From Myceligenerans indicum (GTDB taxonomy: Bacteria; Actinomycetota; Actinomycetes; Actinomycetales; Cellulomonadaceae), in assembly GCF_016742955.1 (NCBI RefSeq), contig NZ_JABBYC010000001.1, forward strand, positions 124,001 through 188,000: DNA of 64,000 nucleotides, in the 5' to 3' direction. Each line of letters starts with the position of its first letter. Position 1 is the first letter of the stretch. The notes under the pieces were generated by a model. It made no database searches. It had not been told where the DNA came from and saw only the letters and a program-made list of their open reading frames with translations. Positions 9,470-18,127 of the stretch are shown here, in pieces. A program made the translations under genes and the position numbers.

Positions 9470-10243
9470 TCAGGAGCCGTCGGGCTCGGCGGCGTGCGGA
9501 TCCGCGGTGTTGAGCGTGGCGACCACCTGGTCGTACACGCCGCGGGTAGCGGCGTGGCGGAGGAAGCCGACGCGCTCGACCAGGATCTCGTGCGCGTCCG
9601 GCTCCCGCGCGAGGAGGCTCATGACCTCGTCGGCGAACTCGTCGAGCGGCATCGCGAGCCCGGAGGTCTCCTGACCGGGCAGCAGCGCCGTGCGAACGGA
9701 CGGCGGGACCAGCTCCACGACCCGCACGCCCTGGGGTTCGAGCTGCAGCCGGATCGACTCGCTCAGGAGGTGGATCGCCGCCTTGGACGCGTTGTACGAG
9801 GGCGTGGGCCGCAGAGGTACGTGCGCCAGGCCCGACGAGACGGTCATGACGGTGGCACCCGGCCGGGTCCGCAGGTGCTCGACGAACGCGGCGATCAGCC
9901 GGATCGGGCCCAGGACGTTGGTCGTCACCACCTCCTCGGCGTCCGCGAGGAAGCCAGGGGTGGTCCAGTCCTCGACCCGCATGATCCCCGCCATGGCGAC
10001 CAGCACGTCCAGGTCGGGGTAGCGGGCCACGACGTCGGCCGCCGCCGCGGTGATCGAGTCCGGGTCGGAGACGTCGATGCGGACCGTGCCGAAGCCGTGC
10101 TCGGCCGCCAGCCGGTCCAGGACCTCGACGCGCCGGCCACCGACGACCACGGTGCTGCCGGCCGCCTGGAGGCGCCGGGCCAGCGCGAGCCCGATACCGG
10201 ACGTCGCGCCGGGGATGAAGATGGTGCTGCCTGTGATGTTCAT
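9470..10243 (-). CDS. Short-chain dehydrogenase/reductase, DltE-like
   Basis: 257-residue classical SDR oxidoreductase. The cofactor loop is GATSGIG (residues 12-18), the active site YNASK, with a Ser in VSSGLAH; the structural NAG motif reads MAG. It has no signal peptide and should be cytosolic. It is divergently transcribed from the MmyB-type regulator across a 101-base gap that holds an inverted repeat. This arrangement is frequent for a regulator and its target reductase, so control by the neighbour is likely (inference). Confidence 0.85.
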   Translation of the reverse strand: MNITGSTIFIPGATSGIGLALARRLQAAGSTVVVGGRRVEVLDRLAAEHGFGTVRIDVSDPDSITAAAADVVARYPDLDVLVAMAGIMRVEDWTTPGFLADAEEVVTTNVLGPIRLIAAFVEHLRTRPGATVMTVSSGLAHVPLRPTPSYNASKAAIHLLSESIRLQLEPQGVRVVELVPPSVRTALLPGQETSGLAMPLDEFADEVMSLLAREPDAHEILVERVGFLRHAATRGVYDQVVATLNTADPHAAEPDGS

Positions 10244-10294
10244 GCCCCCACCGTGTGCCCGCCGGAACCCGGACGGGAGAGACCTGGCGATCGG

Positions 10295-10309
10295 GGGACC
10301 GGCGGTCCC
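10295..10309. promoter_or_regulatory. Candidate operator between the SDR and MmyB-type genes
   Basis: GGGACCG-G-CGGTCCC is an inverted repeat of 7-bp arms with a 1-base centre in the 101-base divergent gap. It is a plausible regulator site, though G+C-rich palindromes of this size also occur by chance here. Confidence 0.35.
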
Positions 10310-10344
10310 TGGCTACCGTGACGCCGACGGCGCACCATGAGGAA

Positions 10345-11196
10345 ATGAACCGACCCGCCCTGGCCGACTTCCTCCGCCGCCGGCGTGAGGCGCTCCGCCC
10401 GTCCGACGTGGGCCTGGTGCCGGGCCCGCGGCGCCGTACCCCCGGCCTGCGCCGCGAGGAGGTTGCCGCTCTGACAGGGATGTCCGTCGACTACTACGTG
10501 CGGCTGGAGCAGCAGCGCGGACCGCAGCCGTCCGAGCAGATGCTCGCGGCTCTCGGCCGGGCGCTGCGACTGAGCACGGACGAGCGCGACCACCTGTATC
10601 GCCTCGCCGGGCACAACGTGCCCCGCCGCAACCCCGCCGACACGCATGTGGCACCCGCACTGCTGCGCGTGCTGGACCGGCTGGAGGACACTCCGGCCCT
10701 GATCGTGAACTCGCTCGGCGAGGTACTGGTCGCCAACCGCCTCGCGACGGCGATCTTCGGGGACCGGTCGGCGGCACGCGGCTGGTCCCGCAACGACGTG
10801 TACCGGTGGTTCACCGATCCCACGTCCCGCGGCGTGTACCCGCCCGAGGACCACGACCGCCAGGCGCGCAGCCTGGTCTCGTCCCTGCGCGCCGCCCACG
10901 GGGCGTCCGGGGACACGTCACGGGCGGGAGAGCTGGTGGGGATCCTCCTGGCGGAGTCGGACGAGTTCCGTGACCTGTGGGAGCGGCACGAGGTCGCCCG
11001 GCGCTTCGAGGACCACAAGGTCCTCGTCCACCCTGCGGTCGGCAGGATCGAGGTCGACTGCCAGGCGCTCTTCACCGAGGACCAGGCGCAGGCGCTGCTG
11101 GTGCTGACCGCGGCGCCGAGCAGTGAGGCCGAGGAGAAGATCCGCCTGCTGGCCGTGCTCGGGCAGGAGGAGTTCAGTCCGGGGCACCGCTCCTGA
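10345..11196 (+). CDS. XRE-family regulator with MmyB-like ligand-binding domain
   Basis: 283-residue transcription factor. The ATG at 10345 follows GAGGA and starts a standard family N-terminus (NRPALADFLRRRREAL); a longer frame to 10255 lacks family character. The helix-turn-helix covers about residues 5-70 with the signature RTPGLRREEVAALTG and YYVRLEQQRG. The rest (about 100-270) resembles the MmyB ligand-binding domain, which senses hydrophobic or fatty-acid-like ligands in studied members. It is divergent from an SDR gene that is its probable target. Confidence 0.87.
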   Translation: MNRPALADFLRRRREALRPSDVGLVPGPRRRTPGLRREEVAALTGMSVDYYVRLEQQRGPQPSEQMLAALGRALRLSTDERDHLYRLAGHNVPRRNPADTHVAPALLRVLDRLEDTPALIVNSLGEVLVANRLATAIFGDRSAARGWSRNDVYRWFTDPTSRGVYPPEDHDRQARSLVSSLRAAHGASGDTSRAGELVGILLAESDEFRDLWERHEVARRFEDHKVLVHPAVGRIEVDCQALFTEDQAQALLVLTAAPSSEAEEKIRLLAVLGQEEFSPGHRS

Positions 11197-11307
11197 GAGG
11201 TGCCTGATCCATCTTCTCGGCCTCCGGCCGATGAGTCGCACCCTGCCACGTCGTCGGACCCTGTGACGGATCCTCACCCGGAGGTCCCACCGCTGAAGGA
11301 GAAGACC

Positions 11308-11814
11308 ATGACCACCGTGCGTTCCCACCTGTGGTTCGGCAACGACAAGGCCCACGAGGCGGCGGAGTACTACGCCGAGCACATTCCCGGCAGCCGTGTC
11401 GAACGGGTCCTGGCCGCGCCGGAGGGAGTCCCCGGAGCCGAGCCCGGCAAGCCGATGATCGTCGAGTTCACCGTGGGCGGCCAGCGGTTCACCGGGCTGA
11501 ACGCCGGCCCGGAGTTCCACCTGACCGAGGCGTTCTCGATCTTCGTCGAGGTGGACACGCAGGAGGAGGTGGACCACCTCTGGGACGTCCTGACCCGCGA
11601 CGGCGGCGAGCCCGGCCCGTGCGGCTGGTGCAAGGACCGGTTCGGTGTCTCGTGGCAGGTGGTGCCGCGGCAGCTTGCCGAACTCTGCGGTGACTACTCG
11701 ACCGAGGCCAACCGGCGGGCCATGAACGCGATGCTGCAGATGGGCAAGATCGACGTCGCCGCCCTCCAGGCCGCCTACGCCGGCGAGGAAGCCTCCGCGC
11801 CGGCGTCGTCCTGA
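11308..11814 (+). CDS. VOC-family protein (PhnB/YdhN-like)
   Basis: 168-residue vicinal-oxygen-chelate fold protein of the 3-demethylubiquinone-methyltransferase-like branch. It is recognised by LWFGNDKAHEAAEYYAEHIP at the start and DRFGVSWQVVP with GWCKDRFG near the end. The ATG at 11308 follows AAGGAGA; the longer frame from 11200 is a proline-rich leader without family similarity. No specific reaction can be assigned. It lies 111 bases after the MmyB-type regulator and may be independent. The LuxR gene is convergent, its stop 24 bases beyond. Confidence 0.82.
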   Translation: MTTVRSHLWFGNDKAHEAAEYYAEHIPGSRVERVLAAPEGVPGAEPGKPMIVEFTVGGQRFTGLNAGPEFHLTEAFSIFVEVDTQEEVDHLWDVLTRDGGEPGPCGWCKDRFGVSWQVVPRQLAELCGDYSTEANRRAMNAMLQMGKIDVAALQAAYAGEEASAPASS

Positions 11815-11838
11815 CCGTCCCACCGGCGGGCCGGGGGC

Positions 11839-14800
11839 TCAGACCTCCAGCAGGCCGCGGCGGTGGGCGAGGCTCACGGCCTCCGCCCGCCCCGACGCTC
11901 CGAGCTTCGCCATGACGTTCGACACGTGCACGCTCACCGTCTTGGTCGAGATGTACAGGCGCTCGCCGATCTGCCGGTTCGACAGGCCCTGTGCCACCAG
12001 GGTGAGGACCTCCTCCTCCCGTACCGTGAGGGTCGACGCCGTCGCACGGCGGACCCCGGGAAGGTCCAGCCTGGCACGCTTGCCGAGCGCCCGGACCGCC
12101 TCGACCAGCGGAACGGCGCCCATGTCGCTCGCCTCGGCCAGCGCCTGCGCGGCCGCGGTCCGGGCAGCCTCCCTCTCACCGGCTCCGAGCAGGGCCTCGG
12201 CCCAGCGGTAGCGGGAGCGCGCCACCTCGTAGCGGTACCCGAAGTCGAAGGCCTTGACGGTCTCCTGCCATGCGTCCGCGGCGGCACGCCACAGGGCTTC
12301 CGGTGCCGGGACCCCGTCGGGGGCGTCCGCGGTGTCCGTCCGCGGCCGGGCGTCACCGATCACCGCGTGCAGCCGGGCGTTCTCCGCCGCGGCGCGCTGG
12401 AGCCAGGCACTTCCCTCCGGTCCGAGCACACCGCCGCGTGGACGGCCCCGTTGCGCGGTGGTCCGGGCGAGGTCGAGCAGGCCGTCCCCGCGTTCCAGCC
12501 GGTCCGCCGCGGCCTGCTCCCGTGCCGCGGCGCCGTTGCCGCCGGCCCGGCCGGAGGACCGGTCCGCGTCCGCCGCGTCGGCCAGAGCCGCGATCGCGAG
12601 CCCGGACAGCCAGATCCCGCCGAGGAACAGCTCGTTCCACACCCCCACCAGGTGTTCGGTGACGCGCTCGGCGAGCGAGAGCGCCTCGTCGTACCGGCCC
12701 GCCCAGGTCAGCGCGTCGACGAGGCAGCCACCGCCGATGAGCGCGATCATCCCGTCCTCGCGCCAGTGCGCGAGGAGCGCCTGGCCCCGTGCGAGCACGT
12801 CTGCGTCCCCGCGCGCCACCGCGGCGTACATCCCGACGGCGTCGAGGACCTGCACGGACGTCGGCGGCACGTCCGAGACGGGCCGCGGCGTGAGATCGCC
12901 GCGGAAATACAGCATGATCTCGTGCAGGATGCGCAGGCTCACCGCATAGAAGCTCCAGGTCAGGCCCAGTTCCTCGGCGCGCGCCAGGCCGTGGCCCACC
13001 TTCTGTTCGGCGTCGTCCAGGTGGCCCGCGTAGAAGCGGTTGGCCGCCACGTTGTAGAGGCAGCGCATCTCCGTGAGGATGTCCCCGGCCCGGACGGCCG
13101 CCGTACAGGCATCGTCGAGGAGCCGGGCCGCCTTGTCGGCGTCGCCGACGTCGAGTATCGCCAGCGTTGCGAGGGCCTCTGCGAGGGCGCCGTGCTCACC
13201 CAGGGCCCGCGCACCCTCCGCGGCGCGTTCCGCCTGTTCCCGGGCCTCGTCGTCGAGGTCCATCTCCATCGCGATCCGCGCCAGCAGGGCGTCGCTCCAC
13301 ACCCTGTCGGCGCTGGCGTCCGGGAGGACGTCCAGCGCCGAGCGCAGCTCGGTGGCGCTGTCCTCCGGATGCTCGCCCCAGTCCGGCAGGTCGAGCTGGC
13401 GTCGCACGAGAACGTGTTGCAGCGCGGCGCGGCGTGCCCGATCGCCGGCCAGCTCATCGACGGCACGGCGGGTGAGACGGACGGCGCGGCCCGGGTGTCC
13501 CGCCTTGGCCGCGGCCTCACCCGCCGCGACCGCGACGTCGGCCCGGTCCATGCCGACCAGCGTCTCGGCCTCCGGAACCGACTCCCAGACCGCGAGCACC
13601 TGCTCACGGTGCCGCAGCTCCTCCTCCGGGGCCAGCAGCCCGCGTGCCGCCAGGGCCGCCTCGTGCGACGCGAGGAGGGCCGCCGGCAGATCGTGGGCCT
13701 CGAAGGCGTGGTGCGCCCGTTCGGCGGCGCCGCCCAGGGGGGTGCCGTCCGGCCCCTTCCGGGCGAGTGCGGCGAGAAAGGCGCGGTGCATCTCGGACCG
13801 CTCACCGGGGAGCAGGTCGGCGTACAGGACCTCGGCCAGCAGCGCGTGGCGGAACTCGAGGTTCCCGCCGGACACCACCAGGACCTGCTGAACCACCGCC
13901 TCTCGCAGGGCGGCGTCGATCCCGGCCGCGGGATCCCTCTCCGCGGCCGCGGCGCGCAGCAGATCCTCGCGCACGCGGCGGCCCGCCACCGAGGCGAGGC
14001 GGACCACCTGCTGCACCTGCGGGTCCAGCTTCTCGAGCCGCGTCCGCAGCACCTCGGTGAGCGTCCAGGGCAGCGCCCCCGGCTCCGGCCCGGCGTCGAG
14101 CAGTTCCTCGGCGAAGAAGGCGTTGCCCTCCGAACGGTCGAGGACGCCCGCGAACTCCCCCGCGCTGAGGGGCCCTCCGGCCAGGGCGGTCGTGAACTCG
14201 CGCAGCTCGCTCTCGTCGAACGGCTCCAGATCGATCCGCTCCACGTGGTCCAGCCGGGACAGCTCGGCGAGCAGCGGGCGCAACGGGTGACGCCGGTCGA
14301 CGTCGTCCGAACGGTAGGTGGCCACCACGAGCAGGTTCTCCGAGCGCGCCCGCACCGCGAGGAACCGCAGTACGTCGCGCGTCGAGGAATCGGCCCAGTG
14401 CACGTCCTCCACGATGAGCAGGACGGGCCTTCCCGGCTCGCCGGCCTCGCCGAGGCTGCGTGCGATGCCCTCGAAGAGCTGCAGGCGCTCGTCGTGCTCT
14501 GCGCTGCCGCCGCCGCCGGGCTCCAGCAGGCGCCACAGCGCGGGACGCTCGGTGACGAGGCCCGCGACCCGTGCGGCGGCCTCCGGCCCCGCGGCCCCGG
14601 CCTGGAGCTGGGTCAGGGCGTCCGTGAACGGCAGGTAGGGGATGCCCACCTGCCCCAGATCCACGCAGTGGACGACGACGGGACTCGCGCCCACCTGCTT
14701 CGCCGCCTGCGCGAGATGGCTGATCAGCCGGGTCTTGCCCACTCCGGCGTCGCCGCCGACGAGCACGAGACCGGGCTGCCCGCTCGCGGCACGCTCGGTC

Positions 14801-14988
14801 GCGCGCAGGAGCGAGTCGACCTGCTGCTGCCGAGAGATCAAGGGGATGGTGGTGGAACGCCGCACCTGGACATCGTGCCACCGATCACTGACATCGCCGC
14901 CGGCCTGCCCGCCGCCGGCCGGACCAGGGGCGGACGGCGACGCGCCGTCCGCCCCGCCCGAACTCCGGGTGCCCGGCGTGCCCGTCAT
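11839..14988 (-). CDS. Large LuxR-family ATP-binding transcriptional regulator (LAL type)
   Basis: Regulator of 1049 residues. An AAA/STAND-type ATPase lies near the N-terminus (Walker A GGDAGVGKT at about 78-86, Walker B LLIVEDVHWAD), then a long alpha-helical TPR-like middle. A LuxR helix-turn-helix ends the protein (LTVREEEVLTLVAQGLSNRQ; STKTVSVHVSNVMAKLGA). These proteins usually act as inducer-dependent activators. The ATG at 14988 is chosen because its A and TG are shared with the stop of the small upstream gene (ATGA), giving translational coupling; its own Shine-Dalgarno is weak. Extending the frame to about 15741 would run antisense through exonuclease III and is rejected. Confidence 0.87.
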   Translation of the reverse strand: MTGTPGTRSSGGADGASPSAPGPAGGGQAGGDVSDRWHDVQVRRSTTIPLISRQQQVDSLLRATERAASGQPGLVLVGGDAGVGKTRLISHLAQAAKQVGASPVVVHCVDLGQVGIPYLPFTDALTQLQAGAAGPEAAARVAGLVTERPALWRLLEPGGGGSAEHDERLQLFEGIARSLGEAGEPGRPVLLIVEDVHWADSSTRDVLRFLAVRARSENLLVVATYRSDDVDRRHPLRPLLAELSRLDHVERIDLEPFDESELREFTTALAGGPLSAGEFAGVLDRSEGNAFFAEELLDAGPEPGALPWTLTEVLRTRLEKLDPQVQQVVRLASVAGRRVREDLLRAAAAERDPAAGIDAALREAVVQQVLVVSGGNLEFRHALLAEVLYADLLPGERSEMHRAFLAALARKGPDGTPLGGAAERAHHAFEAHDLPAALLASHEAALAARGLLAPEEELRHREQVLAVWESVPEAETLVGMDRADVAVAAGEAAAKAGHPGRAVRLTRRAVDELAGDRARRAALQHVLVRRQLDLPDWGEHPEDSATELRSALDVLPDASADRVWSDALLARIAMEMDLDDEAREQAERAAEGARALGEHGALAEALATLAILDVGDADKAARLLDDACTAAVRAGDILTEMRCLYNVAANRFYAGHLDDAEQKVGHGLARAEELGLTWSFYAVSLRILHEIMLYFRGDLTPRPVSDVPPTSVQVLDAVGMYAAVARGDADVLARGQALLAHWREDGMIALIGGGCLVDALTWAGRYDEALSLAERVTEHLVGVWNELFLGGIWLSGLAIAALADAADADRSSGRAGGNGAAAREQAAADRLERGDGLLDLARTTAQRGRPRGGVLGPEGSAWLQRAAAENARLHAVIGDARPRTDTADAPDGVPAPEALWRAAADAWQETVKAFDFGYRYEVARSRYRWAEALLGAGEREAARTAAAQALAEASDMGAVPLVEAVRALGKRARLDLPGVRRATASTLTVREEEVLTLVAQGLSNRQIGERLYISTKTVSVHVSNVMAKLGASGRAEAVSLAHRRGLLEV

Positions 14989-15194
14989 GCGAGCCGGCCG
15001 TCGCGTGCCGGTTCGGGACGCATCCCCTCCAGGCCGCGGCGGATCTGCGTCGCCCGGGCCCCGGCCGCCGCGCGTACGCCGCGCCGCCCCCGGCGACTCG
15101 GCCGTTCCTTCTTCGTCCGGCTGCCCCACGCCTGGCGCAGCAGTTCCTGGCGGTAGAGCACTTCCGCGTCGATCGCGGATCCCCACAACGACAT
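14985..15194 (-). CDS. Small basic protein translationally coupled to the LuxR regulator
   Basis: 69-residue protein beginning MSLWGSAIDAEVLYRQELL, with an acidic/aromatic N-terminal helix and a very basic middle (KKERPSRRGRRG). A strong GGAGGAAG precedes its ATG, and its stop overlaps the ATG of the LuxR regulator as ATGA. No family is recognised. The tight coupling suggests it is made in fixed ratio with, or gates translation of, the regulator (inference). Confidence 0.65.
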   Translation of the reverse strand: MSLWGSAIDAEVLYRQELLRQAWGSRTKKERPSRRGRRGVRAAAGARATQIRRGLEGMRPEPARDGRLA

Positions 15195-15349
15195 GACTTC
15201 CTCCGGTCGTCCGTTCCGGTGGGCCCTGTTGCCCGTCCGGTGCGATACGGAAGAGATTCGTCGTGAGGCCCCGGGCCGTGGATCGGCCGGCCGGGCAGTT
15301 CTGTGCGGCCGGACACCTCAGACGGGACGCCCGGAAGCCGCGTGGGTGC

Positions 15350-15367
15350 CTCTGAGGTACCTCAGAG
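15350..15367. promoter_or_regulatory. 18-bp perfect palindrome, candidate operator
   Basis: CTCTGAGGTACCTCAGAG is a perfect palindrome between the divergent small-ORF/LuxR operon and exonuclease III, just upstream of the latter's -10. A further half-site ACCTCAGA lies at 15315-15322. The A+T-containing, fully symmetric sequence stands out from the G+C background and looks like a dimeric repressor or activator site. Confidence 0.6.
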
Positions 15368-15378
15368 ACCCGGCGACG

Positions 15379-15384
15379 TAGAGT
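15379..15384 (+). promoter_or_regulatory. -10 element, leaderless transcript of xth
   Basis: TAGAGT ends 7 bases before the GTG start at 15392, so the mRNA probably begins at or next to the start codon. This explains the absence of a Shine-Dalgarno. Confidence 0.55.
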
Positions 15385-15391
15385 TGCCCGC

Positions 15392-16210
15392 GTGCCTGAG
15401 CTGACCGTCGCCACCGCCAACGTCAACGGGATCCGCGCCGCCTTCCGCCGGGGGATGGACACCTGGATCGCCGCCCGCCGGCCGGACGTCCTGCTCCTGC
15501 AGGAGGTCCGGGCCCCCGAGACGGTCGTCGAGGAGTATCTCGACGGCTGGCACGTGGCGAACCTCGGCAGCCGGATCAAGGGCAGGGCGGGGGTGCTGGT
15601 CGCGTCACGGCACCCGATCGCCGACGTCCGGCGCGGCCTGCCCGAGCTGGCCTCCGGCGAGGAGGACGACGTGCACACGGGCCGCTGGATCGAGGCCGAC
15701 ATCGTGGTGCCGGCCGCCGGGACCCTCACCGCCGTCTCCACCTACCAGCACTCCGGGTCCACCAAGCCCGGTCAGGAGGCGACGATGGCGGCGAAGTACT
15801 CCTACCTGGAGCGAACCACGGCGCGGCTGGCCGAGCTCGCCGCCGCGGAGGTCCCGGCCGTCGTCGCCGGTGACATCAACATCGCGCACACGAACGCGGA
15901 CATCAAGAACTGGAAGGGGAACCTCGGCAGCGCGGGGTTCCTGCCCGCGGAACGGGCACACCTCGATCGCTGGGCCGAGCTCGGCTGGACCGACCTGGGC
16001 CGTGCGCACGGCGGGGACGGCCCCGGCCCGTACACCTGGTGGTCGTGGCGCGGCAAGGCGTTCGACAACGACGCCGGCTGGCGCATCGACTACCAGTACG
16101 CCAACCCGGCCCTCGTGCCTGCCTGCCGGAAGGTCGAGGTCGACAGGGCGCCGTCGTACGCCGAGCGCTGGAGCGACCACGCGGCCGTCGTCGCCGTCTA
16201 CGAGTTCTAG
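15392..16210 (+). CDS. xth: Exodeoxyribonuclease III
   Basis: 272-residue apurinic/apyrimidinic endonuclease and 3'-5' exonuclease of base excision repair. Family motifs are ATANVNGIRAA at the N-terminus, LLQEVRAP (metal-binding Glu), GDINIAH (Asp/Asn) and the terminal SDHAAV (catalytic His). The GTG start is supported by a -10 box 7 bases upstream. Its stop overlaps the stop of the convergent lipoprotein gene within CTAG. Confidence 0.95.
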   Translation: MPELTVATANVNGIRAAFRRGMDTWIAARRPDVLLLQEVRAPETVVEEYLDGWHVANLGSRIKGRAGVLVASRHPIADVRRGLPELASGEEDDVHTGRWIEADIVVPAAGTLTAVSTYQHSGSTKPGQEATMAAKYSYLERTTARLAELAAAEVPAVVAGDINIAHTNADIKNWKGNLGSAGFLPAERAHLDRWAELGWTDLGRAHGGDGPGPYTWWSWRGKAFDNDAGWRIDYQYANPALVPACRKVEVDRAPSYAERWSDHAAVVAVYEF

Positions 16211-16710
16211 CCCTGGATCCCGCCGCGGATCGCGGTGTTGAACGCCTGCAGCGACGCACGGTGCCACGTGGTCGCCGCGACTCCGGGCTCCACGTCGGTC
16301 GTCATGATCGACTCGCTCTCCTCGAGCGTCGCGGTCACGTCGCCGCCGTCGGGGCCGAGCTCGTGAAAGGTCGCCGTGCCGTCCTCGTTCGCCTGCCCGG
16401 TGAACTCGGTCGTGTCGTCGTTCGCCGAGCCGTCATGGACGTTCACGATCCGGCGTTCCCCGGTGACCTGGCCGTCGGAGGAGACGGTGCCGTGGATCAG
16501 GCCGAAGTGTGTCGTGCCGTCCGAGGCGTCGGCGACCTCGGCCATGTACGAGAAGTCCGCTCCCGCGGTGAACCCCTCGCGTGATCCGGATTCACCGATA
16601 CCGCACCCGGCCAGGGCCAGAGCAGCGAACAGGGCGGCGAAGGCCGCCAGGATCGCTCTGCCGGCCCGGCGCCGGCGCTCGTCCGCTACGACTGGTGCGC
16701 TCCATGGCAC
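16207..16710 (-). CDS. Small lipoprotein of unknown function
   Basis: 167 residues from the preferred GTG at 16710. The N-terminus is basic (DERRRRAGR), then hydrophobic, ending in the lipobox LALAGC with Cys36, so the mature protein should be lipid-anchored on the outer face. The mature part is polar and acidic, with no recognised domain. A longer frame to 16779 would put about 23 more residues before the signal. Its TAG lies inside the same CTAG as the exonuclease III stop. Confidence 0.65.
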   Translation of the reverse strand: MPWSAPVVADERRRRAGRAILAAFAALFAALALAGCGIGESGSREGFTAGADFSYMAEVADASDGTTHFGLIHGTVSSDGQVTGERRIVNVHDGSANDDTTEFTGQANEDGTATFHELGPDGGDVTATLEESESIMTTDVEPGVAATTWHRASLQAFNTAIRGGIQG

Positions 16711-16836
16711 GGTCTCGTCCCCTCGTGTCGTGCACCGAGGTGCACTCGCCGTGCCCCCGCGACACCGCGTGGCCCACAAAGTATCGGAACTCCCGGCGAA
16801 CGCCGAAATCCCGCGTTCCGCGTCCGCCGCGCCTCC

Positions 16837-16858
16837 GGAGCCCGCGCCGGCGGGCTCC
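16837..16858 (-). terminator. Terminator hairpin after galK
   Basis: GGAGCCCGC-GCCG-GCGGGCTCC, a perfect 9-bp stem with a 4-base loop, just downstream of the galK stop on the minus strand. Confidence 0.7.
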
Positions 16859-16860
16859 TG

Positions 16861-18096
16861 CTAGACGGAGCCCGCGCCGGCGGAGGGAGGAGCCGCCAGG
16901 AATGCGGGGGAGGGCAGGCCGGCGTCCGCGAAGGCTCTGCTCACAGCGTTGGCCACGCGTTCGACGTCGTCCCGCGGGACCAGCGCGATGGCCGACCCAC
17001 CGAAGCCACCCCCGGTCATGCGTGCGCCGACGGCGCCCGCCGCCATCGCCGTGTCGACCACCAGGTCGAGCTCACGGCAGGAGACCTCGTAGTCGTCCCG
17101 GAGCGAGGCGTGCGAGGCCGTCATGAGCGGGCCCACCTCCGCCACCAGGCCACGGGAGACGAGGTCCACGAACCGGGCCGTGCGTTCGGTCTCGGTCACG
17201 ACGTGACGGACGCGGCGCGTCAGGATCCCGTCGGCGTCGTGCGGCGCGAGCTCGGCCAGCGCGGCCTCCAGCCCGTCCGGGGTGATCTCCCGCAGGTTCT
17301 CCAGCCCCAGCAGGTCGACGGCCTGCTCGCAGGACGCGCGGCGGGCGCCGTACTGGCCGTCGACCAGCGCGTGCGGGGCGCGGGTGTCGATCACCAGCAG
17401 TTCCAGCCCGGCCGTGGACGGATCGAACGGCACCGGACGGCCCGACTCGACGGCCGAGAGCCCCGGGCGGAAGTCCAGCAGCAGGGCCTGTCCCTCCGCG
17501 CAGCGCAGGGATGCGGACTGGTCGAGCCCCCCGGTGGGCGCCCCGGCGATCTCGTTCTCGGCACGACGGCAGGCGTCGACCAGGTCGGCACGGCCGGCGT
17601 CGGTGGCCGCCAGCCCGAGCTCGTCCACGTCGTCCACCGCGACGGCGAAGGCGGCCTCCAGCGATGCCGACGAGCTGAGCCCGGCCCCGAACGGCACGCA
17701 GGAGTCGACGGCGGCGTCGAAGCCGCGCACCTCGTGCCCGGCCGCGGCGAGCGCCCAGGCCACGCCCGCGACGTAGGATCCCCAGCCGCTGACCGATCCG
17801 GGCTCGACGTCGGACAGCTTCGCCTCCCACGGCTCGTGGGGCGTCTGCGCCGAGACCAGGCGGACCACGCCGTCCTCCCGCGCCCGCAGCGCGACGTACG
17901 TGCGGTGGGGCAGCGCCGTGGGCAGGCAGAGTCCCGCGTTGTAGTCGGTGTGCTCGCCGATCAGGTTGACGCGGCCGGGGGCGAACCAGACGCCGTCGGG
18001 CGTGTCGCCGTCGAAGGCCTGGGAGAACAGGGTGCGGACACGTCGGGCGCCCCCGGCGGGCGTCCAGGACTCGAGCCACTGCGGCGTGGAAGACAT
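16861..18096 (-). CDS. galK: Galactokinase
   Basis: 411-residue GHMP kinase that phosphorylates galactose to galactose-1-phosphate, the entry to the Leloir pathway. Motifs are [15 protein letters not shown] (residues 41-55, substrate recognition), [16 protein letters not shown] (ATP loop) and [13 protein letters not shown]. It follows betA by 31 bases, but TAGGAT 7 bases before its ATG suggests its own leaderless promoter. Function is unrelated to the bet genes; galactose from the GH30 system could feed it (inference). Confidence 0.96.
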   Translation of the reverse strand: MSSTPQWLESWTPAGGARRVRTLFSQAFDGDTPDGVWFAPGRVNLIGEHTDYNAGLCLPTALPHRTYVALRAREDGVVRLVSAQTPHEPWEAKLSDVEPGSVSGWGSYVAGVAWALAAAGHEVRGFDAAVDSCVPFGAGLSSSASLEAAFAVAVDDVDELGLAATDAGRADLVDACRRAENEIAGAPTGGLDQSASLRCAEGQALLLDFRPGLSAVESGRPVPFDPSTAGLELLVIDTRAPHALVDGQYGARRASCEQAVDLLGLENLREITPDGLEAALAELAPHDADGILTRRVRHVVTETERTARFVDLVSRGLVAEVGPLMTASHASLRDDYEVSCRELDLVVDTAMAAGAVGARMTGGGFGGSAIALVPRDDVERVANAVSRAFADAGLPSPAFLAAPPSAGAGSV

Positions 18097-18103
18097 GGAC
18101 CCG

Positions 18104-18109
18104 ATCCTA
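18104..18109 (-). promoter_or_regulatory. -10 element for galK
   Basis: TAGGAT (minus strand 18109-18104) lies 7 bases upstream of the galK ATG at 18096, within the 31-base gap after betA. A leaderless galK transcript independent of the bet operon is likely. Confidence 0.5.
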
Positions 18110-18127
18110 TTTCCCGGCGGCGTGTCG

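Noticed and set aside
11863-15156. 1097-codon plus-strand frame through the LuxR region
   Set aside because: Antisense shadow of the LuxR gene; Arg/Gly/Ala-rich without domains.
14989-15741. N-terminal extension of the LuxR regulator frame
   Set aside because: It would overlap exonuclease III antisense and the coupled small gene; the ATGA overlap fixes the start at 14988.
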